DNA of 64,000 bases from Verrucomicrobiota bacterium. Lineage in GTDB: Bacteria; Verrucomicrobiota; Verrucomicrobiia; CAIQCK01. A program made the position numbers and the translations under genes. The first letter of the stretch is position 1. The number at the start of each line of letters is the position of its first letter. The stretch covers positions 62,001 to 126,000 of the forward strand of contig JACRJX010000040.1 in NCBI GenBank assembly GCA_016235595.1. Direction: 5' to 3'. The notes beneath the pieces are model-generated. The model was not told the origin of the DNA and did no database searches. It saw only the letters and a program-made list of their open reading frames with translations. Positions 51,899 to 61,924 of this stretch are shown here, piece by piece.

Positions 51899-53404
51899 TC
51901 ATTTAACCTCAATCTCTCCGATCTTGTATCGCCGTCTTCCGTCATCGCCGGACAATGGCAGGGCGACAACCGGCGTCCCGTCGGCCTTCCCGACGGACAC
52001 ATAAACGGCATACGTGCCGGGCTTGAGGGTCGGCACATTGTCGCCGAATGGGGGATAAGTCTTTTGCTCCTTCATCCGCAAAATGACTCCTTCGTTGATC
52101 GTCGGAATCGGCGTCACAATTCCCGCCCGGCACGAAGTCGTGTGTTTGACCTCCTTCGCCTTTCCCGGTTCCGCGGGGGCCAGTGACTTGACGTCCAGCG
52201 TCTGATCGCAAAGCACCCAGGCAATCTTTCCTTTCTGATTCTTCAGAGTGAAGGTCACGTTCCCTCCGCAGTAGCAGGGCGCGACACCAACGTTCGCCCA
52301 CGTCGTTTCGATGGCAAATGGCGCATCCAGTTTGACGGTCTTGGGCAAGCGGACTTCGCGAAGTTCCAGCCGATAGCCCAGCCGGAGATTGACCTTGTCA
52401 ATCGCAGCCCGATTCTCTTTTAGATGCGCCTCCGGCCAGCCATGAAGCGACATATAGCTGGCGTGGTATTCCTCGACCGACCTTTCGAGCAGGGCAGGGT
52501 CCCACGTGCCCTTGTTGACCAGCCAATCGTAATGCCCGTGCTCCAGAATGACCGGCAGCGTCGGCCAGAACTGCTGCGCCATGCCCGCGTGATACCATTG
52601 CTTCGGCGCTTTGTTGACCATGATGCTGTCGTCGCGCAACGTCACGCCGCGCGAGAACGCATAGTCGGTGATCGGGAAATTCATGCCCGGCCGAGAAGCT
52701 CCCGCCACGTCATCGCTGATCGCCAGCAAGCTGTCCGGGAAATGTTTCTTGTGCAGATCAATGTGAATCTTCACCGCCTTGTCGGTCTGCTCCTGATTCA
52801 GTTTGGAGGAGTAACCCGTATGACCTTCTCCCCACAGGCCGAACGACCCGATATCAACGAACGCGACGTTCGGGTTTCCGTTGTAGCGCTTGGCCATGGC
52901 AGCAAGGAAATGGTCGAGCTTCTCCAGAAACACCGGGTCGTCGAAAACGGGGTCCCATAGCTCGGTGTCGGTGCCGCATTTCTGGCCCGAGCGGTAGTAG
53001 ATGCCTTTCGCGCCGGCATCCTTGACCCATTTCGGTGTCGCATACACAAACCGGTCTTCGCTGGCGATGACGCGAAAGGCGATTTTCTTTCCCGAATCTA
53101 TCCACGGCTGCGCATACGAGTCGATCAAGTCCCAACGAAACTTTCCTTCCTCCGGTTCGAGATAGCACCAGGGGATACGGAAGTAGATCGTCGAGCAACC
53201 GGGAAACCAGTCGAGCGTATCGCCCGCAGGCTGCTGCCCGCCGTAGGCCCAGAGCCGGTTTGAATAATGGAAGTGCACCCATCCCATCCCGGGATTGATG
53301 AGCGCTTGTTTCGTTGCGGCGGGCTTGATGACCTGGAGATTCTCCGCCGCCGCGGCAAGGGAACAGATCAAGAGTGAGGCAAGAAGGATGGCTCGCATGG
53401 CCAT
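51899..53404 (-). CDS. Secreted DUF4832-type TIM-barrel protein
   Basis: This 501-residue exported protein has a signal peptide (LLASLLICSLAAAAE). Its N-terminal TIM-barrel-like domain reads NPGMGWVHFHYSNRLW, IYFRIPWCYLEPEEGKFRWD, FVDIGSFGLWGEGH and LAISDDVAG, matching the DUF4874/DUF4832 glycoside-hydrolase-like families. The C-terminal beta-sandwich (about 360-500; IETTWANVGVAPCYCGGNV, LKPGTYAVYVSVGKADG) is DUF4832. Enzymatic activity has not been proven for such proteins as far as I know. It is grouped with two other secreted carbohydrate-active genes. Confidence 0.75.
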   Translation of the reverse strand: MAMRAILLASLLICSLAAAAENLQVIKPAATKQALINPGMGWVHFHYSNRLWAYGGQQPAGDTLDWFPGCSTIYFRIPWCYLEPEEGKFRWDLIDSYAQPWIDSGKKIAFRVIASEDRFVYATPKWVKDAGAKGIYYRSGQKCGTDTELWDPVFDDPVFLEKLDHFLAAMAKRYNGNPNVAFVDIGSFGLWGEGHTGYSSKLNQEQTDKAVKIHIDLHKKHFPDSLLAISDDVAGASRPGMNFPITDYAFSRGVTLRDDSIMVNKAPKQWYHAGMAQQFWPTLPVILEHGHYDWLVNKGTWDPALLERSVEEYHASYMSLHGWPEAHLKENRAAIDKVNLRLGYRLELREVRLPKTVKLDAPFAIETTWANVGVAPCYCGGNVTFTLKNQKGKIAWVLCDQTLDVKSLAPAEPGKAKEVKHTTSCRAGIVTPIPTINEGVILRMKEQKTYPPFGDNVPTLKPGTYAVYVSVGKADGTPVVALPLSGDDGRRRYKIGEIEVK

Positions 53405-53504
53405 TCTTGTAGCTCTACGGCGTCGAAAGTGGAAGAGGGGAATTCTCCGCCTCCTTCGGTCTCGCGTCCTCCGGCCTTTGAACTGCCAGCGTCATCACGC
53501 CGCG

Positions 53505-54704
53505 TTACGGCGTCACCTGCCCGATGACCAGCACCTGTCCGGCGTAGTAGGACAATCCCGCGGGCAAGGTCTTGACGCGCAAGACGGCGGTGTGGTCGCC
53601 GGGGGCTTGTTCGGGGAGATAGAAGAAGCGCGCGTATCGGCGGATCTTCTCCGTCTGGCGGCGTTTGATGACCACCGGGGCGGCTTGATCAATGCTGACT
53701 TCCACCTCCATCTCGCTGCCTTGCGGAATGTCACTGAAGCCGATCGTCGTCCCGTTCCATTTCACGGTGATGGTTTCTCCGGCATGATCGCACTTCACGC
53801 CGCCGCGCAACATGGCATCCGTGCGCCCGAGGTCCTCGCGATACACAACGTCTTCACGCGGAACGACGGCCTTCCATCCCGCGCTCAAGCCGGCATGAGT
53901 GATGGCGAGCAGCCCAGCCGTTTCCCAGCAACGCGGTTCCAACGGCGAAGGCAAGTGGTGGGCCTGGGCTTTGCCCACTGGCTTCATCGTGAGCATCGAG
54001 CGGGCGATCACATCACGATACACGTCGTGGCCGGCGTCGCCGGGATGAACGCCATCGGCCGAGAACACCAGCTTGCCCGCCACCGGCGCGTCCGCTTTGA
54101 AGATCAGCGACCCCGCCTGCTCGCGTTTGGCGATCTCCACGCCGAGGTCAATCGAGGGAATGCCGTAGGCGTTGGCGACCGTTTCCATAATCGGGCCGAA
54201 CCACGGCGTTTTGCCCGCCTGCAGGTCCTTGAGCATCCCCCGTGAGATCGTATAGACGAGACAGATATCGGTGCGCGGGTTCTTCTTCCAGATTTGCCGG
54301 ACGATGCCCTCGACCGATTTCGCTTCAAAGCCGCCGCCGCCATTCACGCGGTGCTCCATGAACACCAGATCGGGATTCTGCGCCAGCACATCGCCGGCAA
54401 TCCGGCAGGCGCCGTAATCCGAGCCGGTGCCGGAGATGGCGGCATTGATCTCGATCACCTCCGCCTTGGGAAACTGCGACTTGAACCACGCCGTCGTTTT
54501 GGGCCGCCATCCATTTGCGGCCGTGATGCTCCCGCCGAGGTAAGCAATCCGCACCGGCCCGCCGGCCTCCAGCCGCGCAAACAAATTGGGCAGCCCATCG
54601 CGCACCCGCAGTTCCTCGGCAATCTTCGGGTCATGATTGAATTCACCCGCATGGAGCGGAGCCAGCCCGGCAAGAATCAGGAAAGCGAGACCAAGCAATT
54701 TCAT
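53505..54704 (-). CDS. Secreted SGNH/GDSL hydrolase
   Basis: This 399-residue protein has a signal peptide (LLGLAFLILAGLAPLHAG). The SGNH core includes VRIAYLGGSITAANGW (nucleophile Ser), ISGTGSDYGACR, VFMEHRVNGGGG and SADGVHPGDAGHDVY (catalytic Asp-His pair). A C-terminal beta-sandwich (about 250-395) gives the two-domain layout of CE2-like or plant-polysaccharide esterases. It should deacetylate a polysaccharide. It is the first of three secreted genes reading leftward, with a 100-nt gap to the next. Confidence 0.83.
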   Translation of the reverse strand: MKLLGLAFLILAGLAPLHAGEFNHDPKIAEELRVRDGLPNLFARLEAGGPVRIAYLGGSITAANGWRPKTTAWFKSQFPKAEVIEINAAISGTGSDYGACRIAGDVLAQNPDLVFMEHRVNGGGGFEAKSVEGIVRQIWKKNPRTDICLVYTISRGMLKDLQAGKTPWFGPIMETVANAYGIPSIDLGVEIAKREQAGSLIFKADAPVAGKLVFSADGVHPGDAGHDVYRDVIARSMLTMKPVGKAQAHHLPSPLEPRCWETAGLLAITHAGLSAGWKAVVPREDVVYREDLGRTDAMLRGGVKCDHAGETITVKWNGTTIGFSDIPQGSEMEVEVSIDQAAPVVIKRRQTEKIRRYARFFYLPEQAPGDHTAVLRVKTLPAGLSYYAGQVLVIGQVTP

Positions 54705-55040
54705 ACCCGAAGCCTGCCATCGCCCACCGTCCCCACGCCATAAGAAAAATCTTTCTCAGCTTCCGGCCAACAGCATTCCGACAGAATTAGCATGATTCAC
54801 AGGATGCTTGCCGTTGTAATCCTGTCCATCCTTTTCATCATGTCTTCCGTCTCAGTTTCCTACTGACGCTTAACCTCTGTGGACTCACAACTTTTTCGCG
54901 CTTGTTCAGCGGCGGTAAGTTGGGCTATAAGTGCGGCGTCATGAGCGCCATTTGTGGGAATAGTGGCTCGCACTCCAGACGGTCATTTACTCTTCGCGCC
55001 CCGGTTTAGGTTGCGGCTTTTTTATTACTCGGAGGCCAAC
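54705..55040. other. Intergenic region with short inverted repeat and leader
   Basis: No gene is seen. It contains a 7-bp inverted repeat with a 13-nt loop (ACAGGAT at 54799-54805, ATCCTGT at 54819-54825), embedded in the simple motif AATCCTGTCCATCC that commonly recurs in intergenic DNA of this phylum. The promoter and ~100-nt leader of the next gene follow, with a T-run (CTTTTTTATT) near the end of the leader. Confidence 0.45.
54902..54931 (+). promoter_or_regulatory. Promoter for the 55-kb hypothetical gene
   Basis: TTGTTC (54902-54907) and TATAAG (54926-54931) are spaced 18 nt. The predicted transcription start is about 100 nt before the ATG at 55041. Confidence 0.45.
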
Positions 55041-55997
55041 ATGGAATACTGGGAAGTCACCAAACAACGCGCGCAGCTCACGCTGCCGGTCTGGACTCAG
55101 TTCACGCCGACGATGAAGATCGGTTCAACGGGAGCCGCGGAGTTGGAACAGTATGTCCAGGCGTTCGAGCCGCTCGTGCAGCAGCGCATGGCGGCGCAGG
55201 ACATCGCAGACGCTGCTTATTGCACCGCTCAGGACTCCCTGTTGAAGATGAAGTTGATCGGCACGAAGGTGCCCACCATCATCGAGGCGATGCTCGGCGA
55301 GAACGAGCCGCTCATGGCGGACATGAACGAGCTTTACCGCAATGTGCCGCGAACGGAGGCAAGCATCCTGCGCCGCGCGCGGGAATTGTATCCGCTCTGG
55401 GTGCGCGCCAACACGATGCTCGCGGCGGTGACGCCCGCGCAGTCGCCCGTGACACGGGTGCTGGGCGGCGTGGCGTTCACGGCAGCAATGTTGAAGTCGT
55501 TGCTGGACGGCTACGCGGACCTGGTCAAGGACACGTGCGATACGCAGGAAGCTCTCGACGCAAAGCGGACAGCGTTGCGGGCGTTGGACAGGCAGGTGGA
55601 CCAGATTAACAAACGTTGGTATAAGGCCGCCAAAGCCAGTTTCGACGAAGGCTCCGATGCCTACGCGGCGCTCGAAAACATTCCCAGCGAAGGCGGCACG
55701 CCCGCGCCCGAGACGATCGAGATCGCGAGCGTCACGCAAGGCGGCCAGGACGGTCTGCAAGTGCTCATTGCCTACGTCGCTGGCGGCGGCGACCACGCGA
55801 CGGCGAAGTTGGTCAAGTGGCAGGTGGCGGGCGTGGACGTTGACTTTGCGCACAGCGCGCCGCTGGACGCGAGCGGGAACGCCTTGGGGCCGTTCGTGGT
55901 CGGCCAAACGGTGAAGGTGATCACGGAAGTCAGCAACAGCGTCGCCACGCGGACCACGGCCCGGCGGACGATCACGCTCCAGACGCCGATTGTGTGA
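55041..55997 (+). CDS. Hypothetical two-domain protein (helical domain plus Fn3-like domain)
   Basis: This protein of about 318 residues starts at ATG 55041 (MEYWEVTKQRAQL), with GGAGG 6 nt upstream. No signal peptide or membrane helix. Residues 1-215 are long helices (LEQYVQAFEPLVQQRMAAQD, KSLLDGYADLVKDTCDTQEA), suggesting a helical bundle. Residues 235-318 are a beta-sandwich of fibronectin-like type ending in RTTARRTITLQTPIV. I do not recognise a characterised family. Similar proteins appear to be common in this phylum, but this is an impression from memory. The fold suggests structural or adaptor use, perhaps export without a signal. Confidence 0.55.
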   Translation: MEYWEVTKQRAQLTLPVWTQFTPTMKIGSTGAAELEQYVQAFEPLVQQRMAAQDIADAAYCTAQDSLLKMKLIGTKVPTIIEAMLGENEPLMADMNELYRNVPRTEASILRRARELYPLWVRANTMLAAVTPAQSPVTRVLGGVAFTAAMLKSLLDGYADLVKDTCDTQEALDAKRTALRALDRQVDQINKRWYKAAKASFDEGSDAYAALENIPSEGGTPAPETIEIASVTQGGQDGLQVLIAYVAGGGDHATAKLVKWQVAGVDVDFAHSAPLDASGNALGPFVVGQTVKVITEVSNSVATRTTARRTITLQTPIV

Positions 55998-56011
55998 GAG
56001 CAGGTCATGCC

Positions 56012-56377
56012 ATGAGCGAGAAACGAGTCCTGGTCATCTTGATGTGGTTGTTGATGGCTGTGTGGTCATCCATCCTGGCTTGCTGCTACGCTAGTGAAGT
56101 GAAGGTTTCTGGGATTGCCGACGTGGCGTCTGGGACTGCTTTTGCCATCCTGATTGTATCCTGGGTTTATGCTGATGCGTCATTGCGCCAGCGCAGGCTG
56201 TGCTACGACTACGACACATTTTTGTTTTTCGCCTGGCCGTTGTTGGCACCGTGCTATCTGTTTCAGACGCGCGGGCTTCGAGGATTCCTCACACTGCTAT
56301 ATTTTGCCATTATCTGGCTGACCGCTGGGCTGTGTTCTGGCGCAGTCTATTGGATTCTGTTGCCTGCGGCGCCTTGA
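56012..56377 (+). CDS. Small integral membrane protein
   Basis: This 121-residue protein starts at ATG 56012, 15 nt after the preceding stop, and so is likely co-transcribed. Four hydrophobic segments (ILMWLLMAVWSSILACCY, GTAFAILIVSWVYA, FLFFAWPLLAPCYLF, LLYFAIIWLTAGLCSGAVYW) account for nearly the whole chain, with short polar turns (DASLRQRRLCYDYD). Unknown function and family. Confidence 0.6.
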   Translation: MSEKRVLVILMWLLMAVWSSILACCYASEVKVSGIADVASGTAFAILIVSWVYADASLRQRRLCYDYDTFLFFAWPLLAPCYLFQTRGLRGFLTLLYFAIIWLTAGLCSGAVYWILLPAAP

Positions 56378-56497
56378 GAACAGGCTCGCCTCAGCCCACG
56401 GGAAATGCGCCCGCGCCGGTGGAGCAGGGGAGCTTTCTAAAAACACCTCTTGCGTAGCATCGCGTGCGGAGGCTATCGTCTCGCGACTTTTTTTCGT

Positions 56498-58300
56498 ATG
56501 GATAAGGACAAATCAAAGACACGTAACTTTTGCATTATTGCTCACGTGGACCACGGCAAGACCACGTTGAGCGACCGGCTGCTGCAAGTGACCCAGACCA
56601 TCGCCGACCGCGACCTGGAGGAGCAGCACCTGGATTCGATGGATTTGGAGCGGGAACGCGGCATCACGATCAAGATGCATCCGGTGACGATGCGTTACCA
56701 CGCTGACGACGGCCAGGACTACATTTTCAACCTGATCGACACGCCAGGACATGTGGATTTCTCCTACGAGGTCTCGCGCAGCCTCAACGCCTGCGAGGGC
56801 GCGCTGTTGATTGTGGACGCGGGGCAGGGCGTGGAGGCGCAGACCGTCGCCAATCTCCATCTGGCGCTGAAGCAAAACCTGACGATCATCCCGGTGATCA
56901 ACAAGATTGATTTGCCGCAGGCGAACGTGGAGCAGGTGAAGAAACAGTTGGAGGACATCCTGGCGATACCGGCGGAGGAGGCGATTCTGGCCAGCGCAAA
57001 GCAGGGCATCGGCATCCATGAGATCCTGGAGGCCGTCATCAAGCGCGTGCCGCCTCCGAAACTGCTGCCCCTGCCGAACCTGGCGGCGTTGGTGTTTGAT
57101 TCGGTGTTCGATTCCTACCGCGGCGTGGTGGTGTATGTCCGCGTGTTTGCCGGCGAAATCAAGCTCGGCTCGCAGATAAAGCTGATGATGTCCGGCCATA
57201 CTTACGATGTGAAAGAGGTCGGCGTATTCACGCCGAAGCCGATGCCGCGCCCCAAGCTCGGGGCAGGGGATGTCGGCTACATTGTGGCCAACATCAAATC
57301 CATCGCGGACGTGAAAATCGGCGACACGGTGACGGACGCGAAAAAGCCGCTGGCGAAACCGTTGCCGGGCTACGCGGAAGTCCATCCGATGGTGTTCAGC
57401 GGGATTTATCCGATCAACACGGCCGATTACGAGGCGCTGAAGGCGAGCATGGCCAAGCTGCGGCTCAATGACTCGTCGTTCGTCTATCAGAGCGAGAGCA
57501 GCGCGGCGCTCGGTTTTGGGTTCCGGTGCGGCTTCCTGGGGCTGTTGCACATGGAGATTGTGCAGGAGCGGCTGCAACGCGAATACAACATGGACATCAT
57601 CGCCACGTATCCGAGCGTGGTCTATCGCGTGACGCTGACCGATGGAACCGTGAAGGAAGTGGACAACCCGGCGAACTGGCCGGACCCGACTTATCTGGAG
57701 AAGACCGAGGAGCCGTTCATCCGATCGTTCATCATCTGTCCGAACGAGATGATTGGCGACGTGATGTCGCTCGTCGCCGAAAAACGCGGCGAGGTGAAGC
57801 ACACAGAGACGCTCGACATCCGCCGTGTCATGATGACGTGTGCGTTGCCGTTGAACGAAATCCTGGTGGACTTCGTGGACAAGCTGAAGACCATCACGCG
57901 CGGCTACGGCTCGATGGATTACGAATACGACGGCTATCGCGAGAGCGAGTTGGTGAAGCTCGACATGCTCATCAACGGCGAGGTGATGGACGCATTTTCC
58001 AGCGTCGTCCATCGCAGCAAGTCGGAAAGCCGCGGCCGGATGCTCGCGGAAAAATTGAAGGAAGTCATCCCGAGGCAGCTCTTCGCCGTGCCAATCCAGG
58101 CCGCCATCGGCGGCAAGATAGTTGCGCGCGAAACCATCGGTTCCGTTGGCAAGAACGTAACCGCCAAGTGTTACGGCGGCGACATCTCGCGCAAACGCAA
58201 GCTGCTTGAGAAACAGAAGGAAGGTAAAAAACGGATGAAGCAGGTGGGGAAGGTGAACATCCCGCAAGAGGCATTCATCACTGTTTTGAAATCGTCATGA
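56498..58300 (+). CDS. lepA: Elongation factor 4 (LepA), ribosomal back-translocase
   Basis: This 600-residue GTPase starts at ATG 56498 (MDKDKSKTRNF). The G-domain shows IIAHVDHGKTTLSDR (G1), RGITIKMHPV (G2), DTPGHVDFSYEV (G3) and INKIDLPQA (G4). EF-G-like domains II, III and V follow, with the LepA-specific C-terminus (VGKNVTAKCYGGDISRKRKL). It acts on stalled ribosomes. The stop overlaps the lepB start by 4 nt, the classical lepA-lepB operon. Confidence 0.97.
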   Translation: MDKDKSKTRNFCIIAHVDHGKTTLSDRLLQVTQTIADRDLEEQHLDSMDLERERGITIKMHPVTMRYHADDGQDYIFNLIDTPGHVDFSYEVSRSLNACEGALLIVDAGQGVEAQTVANLHLALKQNLTIIPVINKIDLPQANVEQVKKQLEDILAIPAEEAILASAKQGIGIHEILEAVIKRVPPPKLLPLPNLAALVFDSVFDSYRGVVVYVRVFAGEIKLGSQIKLMMSGHTYDVKEVGVFTPKPMPRPKLGAGDVGYIVANIKSIADVKIGDTVTDAKKPLAKPLPGYAEVHPMVFSGIYPINTADYEALKASMAKLRLNDSSFVYQSESSAALGFGFRCGFLGLLHMEIVQERLQREYNMDIIATYPSVVYRVTLTDGTVKEVDNPANWPDPTYLEKTEEPFIRSFIICPNEMIGDVMSLVAEKRGEVKHTETLDIRRVMMTCALPLNEILVDFVDKLKTITRGYGSMDYEYDGYRESELVKLDMLINGEVMDAFSSVVHRSKSESRGRMLAEKLKEVIPRQLFAVPIQAAIGGKIVARETIGSVGKNVTAKCYGGDISRKRKLLEKQKEGKKRMKQVGKVNIPQEAFITVLKSS

Positions 58301-59439
58301 TGGCCTTATTCGATGTCCCGCCGTTCAGCTGGTGGCGCCAGCACCGCGCCCAGAAGCGCGCCCGAGAGGTGTCGAAACACGTCAAGCGATTGCTGGCAAC
58401 CCACCGCGATATCATGGAGTCGGACAAGGTGGCGGCAGCCCAAAAAGCCATCGCGGAATTCGACGCAGTCCGGCGCGGCACGATTGAAGAGATCGGGGAG
58501 GGGATGGACCGGCTCGACCATGCGTGCGCGAAGCTGTTTCCGTCGCCGAAACACGCCCAGTGGCGAGAAGCGATCGAGATTGGCTTGGTTGCGGCGGTCG
58601 TCGCCTGGGGCGGTATCCGGACGTTCTTTCTGCAGCCATTCAAGATTCCAACCGGTTCCATGCAACCGACGTTGTATGGCGTTCACATTGAGCCGATGCG
58701 GCCCGACGAGAAGGTCCCGATGTGGCCGGTGCGGCTCGTGGAAAAGGCGCTGTTTGGCCGGAGTTACGTTGAGGCGATCTGTGAAAAAGATGGAGAGCTG
58801 GAGTTCATCAGCGAGTACAAGCAGCCGATTGGGCCGATGGTGTTTCCAAAGACCGTGCTGACGATTGGCGGGCGTGATTACCGAATCGATATTGACCTGG
58901 AGAATTTCCGCAAGGCGCAGCAACAATTGAACCTACAGGAAGGGAGAAAGTTCCAGCGAGATGAACCGATCGTGCGGTGCACGGTGAGCACTGGCGACCA
59001 TATCTTTGTGGACAAGGTCACTTATAACTTCCGGCGACCGCGTCGGGGTGAAATTTTCGTCTTTGAGACACGTGATCTGGTGGGCACCCGGGGCGAATTC
59101 TACATCAAGCGGCTGGCCGGGGTTGGCGGCGACGTGATGCAGATCAAGGAGCCGCAGCTATTCGTCAATGGCATCCTGGCCAGCGAGCCAGGCTTTGCCC
59201 GAGTGATGACCCTGAAGGACGGCTACCATGGCTACACGAACCCGTCTTACAGCGCGCTGTATCTAAGAAGTCCCGAGGATTCGTTTGCGGTGAAGAAAGA
59301 CAATTACTTTGCTTTGGGCGACAACAGCGCGAACAGTGCAGACAGCCGTTGGTTTGGAGCAGTACCGCACGCAAACCTGGTTGGACGGTCGATGTTTCTT
59401 TATTGGCCGTTCTCGCGGCGTTCTGGGCTTACCAATTAA
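58297..59439 (+). CDS. lepB: Signal peptidase I
   Basis: This 380-residue serine protease cleaves signal peptides at the membrane. The nucleophile Ser is near residue 121 (FKIPTGSMQPTL), preceded by a membrane helix (EIGLVAAVVAWGGIRTF). The general-base Lys is near 271 (FYIKRLAGVGGDVM), and box E is FALGDNSANSADSRWFG. A basic and helical N-terminal extension of ~90 residues and a ~100-residue insertion between the Ser and Lys blocks make it longer than the E. coli enzyme. Translationally coupled to lepA. Confidence 0.95.
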   Translation: MMALFDVPPFSWWRQHRAQKRAREVSKHVKRLLATHRDIMESDKVAAAQKAIAEFDAVRRGTIEEIGEGMDRLDHACAKLFPSPKHAQWREAIEIGLVAAVVAWGGIRTFFLQPFKIPTGSMQPTLYGVHIEPMRPDEKVPMWPVRLVEKALFGRSYVEAICEKDGELEFISEYKQPIGPMVFPKTVLTIGGRDYRIDIDLENFRKAQQQLNLQEGRKFQRDEPIVRCTVSTGDHIFVDKVTYNFRRPRRGEIFVFETRDLVGTRGEFYIKRLAGVGGDVMQIKEPQLFVNGILASEPGFARVMTLKDGYHGYTNPSYSALYLRSPEDSFAVKKDNYFALGDNSANSADSRWFGAVPHANLVGRSMFLYWPFSRRSGLTN

Positions 59440-59588
59440 GGGCCGTCGAGGCCATTTGTGGATTCCATTCAAAGTGCCCGCTTTCTCCTGCCAATAATTA
59501 AGTCGTACAATATGTATTATGATACTTAGAAACAATCAAGCCGTTGCGTTACTGACTAAAACCCAAAGAAACCGCACCCTACCCTCGA

Positions 59589-61766
59589 CTAAACAAGCCA
59601 GTTATCACTGCCAAAGGCTACATTCGGCACCGTGATGGAGAAATCTCCCTCAGCCGGATGCTGTTCCTCTTCATGGCCGCCGCACTCCACGCTAACCACA
59701 AAACTAAGCTTCTGTCCGACCACCTGACCAAAAAGCTCCAGAGGAATTGCCACCTCCAGCATCCGATCACGCGCCGCATCCACCGTTTTCCCCGCCTTGG
59801 TCCGCTCACACGCCCAGTCCCCTCTCAGTTCCCGCTTAATGACCCCCTTAGCCTTATCCCGGAGGCATCCAAGCCACAGTTCCGCGTTGCGTGGCGATTT
59901 GAACTTCAGCCGGACTGCATCGCCACCGGCAAGCGGCTGACTGCCCATCCACTGAACGCCAAGATAGAGATTCTCCTTGTCGAACCCAAAAAGTATCTCT
60001 TTAACCAAATCCGCCGACTTTGCCATCGCGTGTTGACCGACCCCGCCACAATACCTCCCGGCGCCTTGCCATTCGTAGTATGACGTCCGCCGGCCATCAA
60101 TAATCGGCGTCAGCAGCTCGCGGGGCTGCTCGTAGGCAAACACCGGCCCAACCGTCAGCAGCGAATGGTCTACGGCTGCCGGCCATGGCTTTCCCATGGC
60201 CCGGTAAGCGCACCGCACATGCCGGCGGAACAGGTCGTCGAAGAGCGGCTTGTCCTCGATTTGGAACTCCGGTCCATACCCCCCGAACCACTCACTGCCT
60301 TCGGCCGCCAGCAACGAGTGCATCGCCGCCTTCCGAGCGTCCTCGGACAGCGAATCCCGGACCTGCGAAAACATGTATCGCGCCTCCCGCAGGAGTTCCC
60401 AAGCGCGATTCTCCTCCTGGTCGCCGATCCAGATGTCAAAATTCGCGTAAATCCACGAGCCGGTGTGGATCGTCGTCAGGTCCCGTTTGGGTGGATGTTG
60501 ACGGAAATAATTCGTCAAAGTCACCGGCTTGAAACGGCCGTCGCTGGCCAGCGCGCCATAGACTTTTCTCAAGAATGCCTCGCCGCCGTCCGCAAACGAC
60601 TCCCATGCGTTCTCGCCGTCGAGCAGGATCAGTGCCAGTGCATCCGGTTCACGCGCCTGTGTGGAGATCGTGCCGAGCGAATCGATCAGGTACCGCGCCG
60701 CGTCGTCTGCACGTTGCCGCGCCGCCGTAAATCCGATGAAGTCCGACAGCCCGCGATCGCGGAAACACATCCCAATGTTTGCGTCGCCGTGGACCAGCCG
60801 ATACGACCGGAACAGTTCCTCATGCTGCACATTTGTGTGGTTACCCCGCATCATCTGGAGTGACCGGAACAAAATTTCCTCGTCCGTTGCCATCCATTCG
60901 AACCCCGCCGACCGTACCAACGACACCAATTCCGGACACACCGATCCCTCCGACGGCCACAATCCCGTCGGCCGCTTGCCGAACACTTCTTCATGAAACC
61001 GCGCCGCGCGCTCCAGATGCTCCCGCACATCCTCGGGATACGTGAACGTCGTCGGCAGCGGCACGCCCGGCATGCAGCGCCGGGTGAAGTCCGTGTTATA
61101 CACCAGCGGCATGATCGGATGATAAAAGGGACTCGCCGTCACCTCGATGCGCCCGGCCATGTTCAGCTCGCGGTATTCCGCCAGTGAGCGCCGCACCAAT
61201 TCGAGATGCGCGTCCAGCACGACTTTCTTGTCGGCCTCTGTGAAATTGCGCCCCTTCTTTCGCAGCGCCGCCAGTTCCGGCATGTCACGCACGGCAAAGT
61301 AGCCGCACCATGCAAGATTAAACCAGACCTGCAAGTCCCGCCAATCGCCGACAAGGAAATGCCGCGCCGCCTCCTCAAGCGCCTGGGGACGCATTTCCGT
61401 CCCGCGCATCCGCAACAATTCGTCATAGCGGGAATACGGGCGCACCATATTCTGGTGCGACAGGCTGAAGAAGTACCGCAGCAACTCTTGTTGTTGCGCC
61501 GCCGTCAAGCGATCCGCCGGCGTCCGCGACAGCTCCAGCCATGCGTCCTGTACGTCGCCGCGCTGCAACTCCAGCATCTGCTTCACCAGCACCGGCGTCA
61601 TATTGAACGTGATCGGCACGGCCGGGAACTCCTTCACCAGCCGCACCATGTCGTAGTAACCCTTGGCAGCGTGCAGGCGCACCCACGGCAGCATCGCCAC
61701 CCGCCGGTCGGGATCCACATAGTCTGGCTGATGCATGTGCCAGTAGAAAGCGACATTCAGAGGCAT
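59589..61766 (-). CDS. GH57 family glycosidase (alpha-amylase/4-alpha-glucanotransferase-like)
   Basis: This protein of about 725 residues starts at ATG 61766 (MPLNVAFYWHMHQPDY). No signal peptide, so it acts in the cytosol, probably on glycogen or maltodextrin. GH57 motifs: HMHQPDYVDPD at the N-terminus, ITFNMTPVLVKQM, ASPFYHPIMPL, GLWPSEGSVCPELVSL with the nucleophile Glu, and EWMATDEEILFRS with the acid Asp. The C-terminal 200 residues add a beta-sandwich (FGFDKENLYLGVQWMGSQ, DRMLEVAIPLELFGQVVG), typical of the long GH57/DUF1957 type. It is convergent with lepB over a 149-nt spacer without a clear terminator. Confidence 0.9.
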   Translation of the reverse strand: MPLNVAFYWHMHQPDYVDPDRRVAMLPWVRLHAAKGYYDMVRLVKEFPAVPITFNMTPVLVKQMLELQRGDVQDAWLELSRTPADRLTAAQQQELLRYFFSLSHQNMVRPYSRYDELLRMRGTEMRPQALEEAARHFLVGDWRDLQVWFNLAWCGYFAVRDMPELAALRKKGRNFTEADKKVVLDAHLELVRRSLAEYRELNMAGRIEVTASPFYHPIMPLVYNTDFTRRCMPGVPLPTTFTYPEDVREHLERAARFHEEVFGKRPTGLWPSEGSVCPELVSLVRSAGFEWMATDEEILFRSLQMMRGNHTNVQHEELFRSYRLVHGDANIGMCFRDRGLSDFIGFTAARQRADDAARYLIDSLGTISTQAREPDALALILLDGENAWESFADGGEAFLRKVYGALASDGRFKPVTLTNYFRQHPPKRDLTTIHTGSWIYANFDIWIGDQEENRAWELLREARYMFSQVRDSLSEDARKAAMHSLLAAEGSEWFGGYGPEFQIEDKPLFDDLFRRHVRCAYRAMGKPWPAAVDHSLLTVGPVFAYEQPRELLTPIIDGRRTSYYEWQGAGRYCGGVGQHAMAKSADLVKEILFGFDKENLYLGVQWMGSQPLAGGDAVRLKFKSPRNAELWLGCLRDKAKGVIKRELRGDWACERTKAGKTVDAARDRMLEVAIPLELFGQVVGQKLSFVVSVECGGHEEEQHPAEGDFSITVPNVAFGSDNWLV

Positions 61767-61924
61767 AAAGTGTGTCCAAGTTTCCAGCAATGAAAATCAA
61801 ATCCAGCGTTGTCAACCGCCGTTTCGCTGTCGACGCGGGATTGAACGGCGCGGCACTCTAGTCATGCGACAAGCGGAAATCAAGCGACCACTCGCCTGTC
61901 TCGACCGTGTTGCCCCCCGCTGAA

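Noticed and set aside
56513..58267. A 584-codon frame antisense to lepA
   Set aside because: It is a shadow of lepA with Arg/His/Gln-rich low-quality sequence and no motifs.
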